A stretch of 64,000 nt of DNA, from NCBI GenBank assembly GCA_964462865.1, contig CAYWZO010000001.1, positions 62,001 to 126,000 on the forward strand, written 5' to 3'. The notes below the pieces were generated by a model, which saw only the letters and a list, made by a program, of their open reading frames with translations, was not told where the DNA came from and did no database searches. Shown here in pieces: positions 61,085 to 64,000 of the stretch; position 1 is the first letter of the stretch; every line of letters starts with the position of its first letter. This DNA is from Fen-1077 sp964462865. GTDB lineage: Bacteria; Chloroflexota; Dehalococcoidia; Dehalococcoidales; RBG-16-60-22. The translations under genes were made by a program, and so were the position numbers.

Positions 61085-62956
61085 ATGGAAAATACCATAC
61101 CCGGAGGCTATAACGGTAAAATCCTCCGGATAAACCTGTCATCTAACAGCGTAGTAGTCGAGAAAATTGCCGATGACTTTTACCGTAAATATCTCGGCGG
61201 TTCCGGCTTTATCGCCTTTTATCTCCTCAAAGAGCTTAGCCAGGGTATTGAACCGTTGAGTCCTGAAAACAAACTTATTTTCGCGTCGGGGCCGGCAACC
61301 GGTACCCCCATCATCGGCAGCGGACGTAACGCTGTCGGGGCCAAATCTCCGCTTAGCGGCGGGATAGCTTTCTCCCAGGTGGGTGAATACTGGGGTACCG
61401 AACTCAAGCGCGCCGGTTACGACGCTATCATCATCGAAGGCCGGGCCATCAATCCGGTTTATCTTCTGATAAAGGACGATGTGGTAAAAATCATTGACGC
61501 CGGGCATTTGTGGGGAAAGACAACCAAAGAAAGTCAGGATATCCTCAAAGCAGAGCTGGGTGATGAAAAGATACGCATCGCTTTGATAGGCCCGGGCGGT
61601 GAAAACCTGGTAAGTTATGCCTGCATCATGAACGGACTGTATGACACTGCCGGACGGGGAGGACTTGGCGCGGTCATGGGCTCCAAGAACCTGAAGGCCA
61701 TCGCCGTAAGGGGCCACAATAAATTAAAGGTCGCTAACCCGGCCCGCCTGAAGGAGCTGCGGGAATGGTATGCAGCCCATTTATACGAGCGCGCCGTGGT
61801 CAGGGGCTGGCATGATTACGGTACCGGCGGCCCTGACATGGAGGTCTACGAACAATGCGGTAATCTGCCGGTGAGAAACTGGCGTGACGGCTTGTTCCCG
61901 GGAGTCAAAAAGATTAATGCTGTCGTCATTAAGGATACCATTCGCGTCGGTATGGACAGTTGTTTCGGCTGCCCGGTACGGTGTAAGAAGAAAGTGAAAA
62001 TCGAAAAGCCGTATAGCGTTGACCCAGCTTACGGCGGGCCGGAATACGAAACCCTGTCTTCCTTCGGCAGCAATTGCGGCATCGACAACCTGGGCGCCAT
62101 CGCCAAAGGGAACGAGCTCTGTAACGCCTATTCCCTGGATACGATATCCACCGGCGGCACGATAGCCTTCGCCATGGAGTGCTTTGAAAGAGGCTTATTA
62201 ACTAAAAATGACACGGGCGGCATGGAATTGAAATTCGGCAACGATGAAGCTTTGCTCGAATGCATTGAGCTTATCGCCAGGCGGCAGGGTATCGGCGCCC
62301 TGCTGGCCGAAGGTTCCGCCAGAGCCGCCCAAAAAATCGGCAAAGAAGCCGAAGAACTTGCCATGCACGTTAAAGGGATTGAACCGGGACAGCATGACCC
62401 CAGATATCAGCCAGGGATGGGACTGGGCTATATGGTGAACCCGCACGGAGCCGACCACTGCTGCAACGTGCACGATGCAACTTTTTCCGTGGCGGCGGGG
62501 ATGAAGCCCGTGCAATCCTTCGGATTTACCGAACCCCTGCCGCTCGATGACATCGGCCCCCGTAAAGTAGCCCTTTTCAGGTTGATGCACCTTAAACAGG
62601 TAACCATAGACTGCCTGATATTATGTCATCTTGCCGCTGTTCCTTTGGACTATAACAAACTGGCCGAAATAACCGCCGCGGTAACCGGCTGGGACACCGG
62701 TGTTGTCGAGCAAATAAGAATAGCCGAACGGATATTGACCATGGCCAGGTTATTTAACATCCGGGAAGGTTTTAATACTGCCCATGACAAATTACCGTGG
62801 CGCTTTTTCCAGCCGAAGACCGACGGAATATTATCCCAAAAAACCCTCAATCCTGATAAGATGGATGAAGCTAAAAAATATTACTATCTATTGATGGGCT
62901 GGGATAAAAACACCGGGATACCATTGGCGGAGAAGCTGGCGGAACTGGGTATTTGA
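61085..62956 (+). CDS. Aldehyde:ferredoxin oxidoreductase (tungsten/molybdenum pterin)
   Basis: Third AOR, 623 residues, closely similar to the one at 32597 in length and end (MGWDKNTGIPLAEKL versus MGWDASGVPLPEKVE). Features: GYNGKILRINLSSN, AVMGSKNLKAIAVRG, cluster motif CFGCPVRC and distal cysteine in LILCHLAA. ATG 61085 is used; a TTG one codon earlier is possible. It follows the URO-D-family gene by 51 bases. It would oxidise an aldehyde made by the dehydrogenases of this block, or reduce the acid. Confidence 0.9.
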   Translation: MENTIPGGYNGKILRINLSSNSVVVEKIADDFYRKYLGGSGFIAFYLLKELSQGIEPLSPENKLIFASGPATGTPIIGSGRNAVGAKSPLSGGIAFSQVGEYWGTELKRAGYDAIIIEGRAINPVYLLIKDDVVKIIDAGHLWGKTTKESQDILKAELGDEKIRIALIGPGGENLVSYACIMNGLYDTAGRGGLGAVMGSKNLKAIAVRGHNKLKVANPARLKELREWYAAHLYERAVVRGWHDYGTGGPDMEVYEQCGNLPVRNWRDGLFPGVKKINAVVIKDTIRVGMDSCFGCPVRCKKKVKIEKPYSVDPAYGGPEYETLSSFGSNCGIDNLGAIAKGNELCNAYSLDTISTGGTIAFAMECFERGLLTKNDTGGMELKFGNDEALLECIELIARRQGIGALLAEGSARAAQKIGKEAEELAMHVKGIEPGQHDPRYQPGMGLGYMVNPHGADHCCNVHDATFSVAAGMKPVQSFGFTEPLPLDDIGPRKVALFRLMHLKQVTIDCLILCHLAAVPLDYNKLAEITAAVTGWDTGVVEQIRIAERILTMARLFNIREGFNTAHDKLPWRFFQPKTDGILSQKTLNPDKMDEAKKYYYLLMGWDKNTGIPLAEKLAELGI

Positions 62957-63112
62957 TGGTGATAATAAATAAAATGATCGCTACGGATTATAAGATATAT
63001 GTTAGTCAGATCAGCCGGGTGTACTTCTTCCGTAGACACCGGAAAGGCCAGCCTAATACCTGTATGCCGAAAAATTTATGGTAGATAGAAATCAAAGGAA
63101 GGGGGGCTTGAA

Positions 63113-64000
63113 ATGAAGGCGATGGTGCTTAGGAAGGTCTCGCAGATTGAGGCAGAACCTCTGGAGTTACGGGACTGGCCGCTCCCTCAAATCGGTCCCG
63201 AGCAAATTTTAGTTAGAGTTGCCGCTTGTGGAGTCTGCCACACGGAACTTGATGAAATTGAGGGAAGACGTCAACCGAAGTTACCGGTAATTCCAGGCCA
63301 TGAAATCGTCGGCAGAGTAGAAAAACTAGGTCCAGCGGCAACCAGGTTTAGATTGAAAGACCGGGTTGGCATTGCCTGGATATATTCCAGTTGTGGGAAA
63401 TGTGTTCACTGCCAAAGGGGAGAGGAAAACCTGTGCGACCAATTTCAGGGTACAGGATGTGACGCTGACGGTGGTTATGCTGAATATACCGTCGTTCCGG
63501 AAGATTTTGCCTATCCGATTCCGGCAAGTTTCTCCGACGTCCAAGCTGCTCCCCTTTTGTGCGCCGGCGCAATTGGCTATCGAGCTTTAAGGCTGACTGG
63601 AATTCAAGATGGTCTAACCCTTGGGCTATATGGCTTTGGTGCTTCAGCCCATCTTGTTATTCAAATTGCTAAATATAAATATCCAAACTCCAAAGTTTTT
63701 GTCTTTACCCGACAAAAGGGTGACGCGCCAAGCCAGCTTGCCAAGGAGAAAGGGGCCGATTGGGTTGGGATGACTGGAGAAGCATCCCCTGAAAAGCTCG
63801 ATTGTGCTATTGACACTACTCCGGCAGGAATACCGGTGCGGGAGGCATTAAGCAACCTGAACAAGGGCGGCAGACTGGTTATCAATGTGATTCGAAAGGA
63901 AACGCCTGTCCCCGAGTTAGACTATACCGAACATCTCTGGGAGGAAAAGGAGATAAAAAGTGTAGCTAATATCACCAGAAAAGACGTTCAGGAATTTCTC
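63113..64000 (+). CDS. Zinc-dependent alcohol dehydrogenase, partial (C-terminus off the right edge)
   Basis: The first 296 residues of an MDR-family dehydrogenase. Catalytic zinc ligands are in CGVCHTELDE and GHEIVGR; the structural site is CGKCVHCQRGEENLC; LGLYGFGASAHLVIQ is the cofactor loop. The text around LLCAGAIGYRALRLTG resembles the zinc-binding AdhA-like subfamily. AAGGAAGGGGGG precedes the ATG. The gene is AT-richer than the block before it. The last portion is cut off. Confidence 0.87.
   Translation, partial: MKAMVLRKVSQIEAEPLELRDWPLPQIGPEQILVRVAACGVCHTELDEIEGRRQPKLPVIPGHEIVGRVEKLGPAATRFRLKDRVGIAWIYSSCGKCVHCQRGEENLCDQFQGTGCDADGGYAEYTVVPEDFAYPIPASFSDVQAAPLLCAGAIGYRALRLTGIQDGLTLGLYGFGASAHLVIQIAKYKYPNSKVFVFTRQKGDAPSQLAKEKGADWVGMTGEASPEKLDCAIDTTPAGIPVREALSNLNKGGRLVINVIRKETPVPELDYTEHLWEEKEIKSVANITRKDVQEFL

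Noticed and set aside
1..64000. CRISPR arrays, insertion sequences, phage genes, rRNA
   Set aside because: I looked for regularly spaced repeats, transposase or integrase motifs and rRNA and saw none; the only RNA gene found is tRNA-Val.

Overview
The window reads as one contig or scaffold piece from an uncultured anaerobic bacterium, most likely a Dehalococcoidia-like Chloroflexota. This is inference from gene content: there is no rRNA or marker gene to place it. It has bacterial Shine-Dalgarno sites, TTGACA/TATAAT-type promoters and a lipobox, together with genes often seen in that group and in archaea: an STT3/AglB oligosaccharyltransferase, an NrpR-type regulator beside an archaeal-type glutamate synthase, an ER-type signal peptidase, three aldehyde:ferredoxin oxidoreductases (AOR) and many Fe-S and molybdenum proteins. 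No oxygen-respiration genes are seen. A run of 100 Ns at 26245-26344 marks a scaffold gap, so the order across it is not proven.

Layout. 1-5951 (minus): a tightly packed operon of a CCG-domain Fe-S protein, a LutB-like Fe-S protein, two-subunit class I fumarase, a cyclase-family hydrolase, a ketopantoate-reductase-family enzyme and a CDF metal exporter (cut by the left edge); a hairpin-forming repeat lies between the fumarase subunits. 6203-8176: oligopeptide ABC ATPases behind two tandem promoter-like boxes. 8449-8823: decayed response regulator. 8973-11597: NrpR and glutamate synthase. 11753-13690: two NTF2-like proteins and a membrane protein. 13723-16337 (minus): enolase-superfamily enzyme and MmgE/PrpD. 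16512-20979 (minus): membrane metalloprotease-like protein, tRNA-Val, STT3, SDR. 21159-23291: self-regulated TetR plus ABC-2 exporter. 23373-26120: a scarred region with a frameshifted C_GCAxxG_C_C protein, LysR and LivG remnants joined end to end, an intact LivF and an intact C_GCAxxG_C_C paralogue.

26604-41403 is an accessory catabolic region: an old-yellow-enzyme/dienoyl-CoA reductase, SDRs, a zinc alcohol dehydrogenase, a metallo-beta-lactamase-fold hydrolase, two AORs, MarR, MmgE/PrpD, remnants of a hydantoinase and a second PrpD, and a CocE-type hydrolase that lacks its nucleophilic serine. 41446-47341 (minus): an MFS carrier and a three-gene molybdopterin oxidoreductase complex (catalytic, four-cluster ferredoxin, NrfD anchor). 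47531-49309: ER-type signal peptidase and TetR.

49541-56605 is the most distinctive block: a DUF134 regulator, zinc-ribbon proteins, a solitary molybdate-binding lipoprotein, a DUF364-type putative metal chelator, one intact and one broken NifX/orange-protein homologue, two MinD ATPases with inserted ferredoxins and an Mrp ATPase lacking the usual CxxC. It resembles the orange-protein (Mo-Cu cluster) locus of sulfate reducers but adds a metal-capture arm, and would fit the demand for Mo/W cofactors set by four pterin enzymes in the window. 56932-64000: alcohol dehydrogenase, two-subunit aconitase X, URO-D-family protein, AOR and a second, truncated alcohol dehydrogenase, a probable catabolic module.
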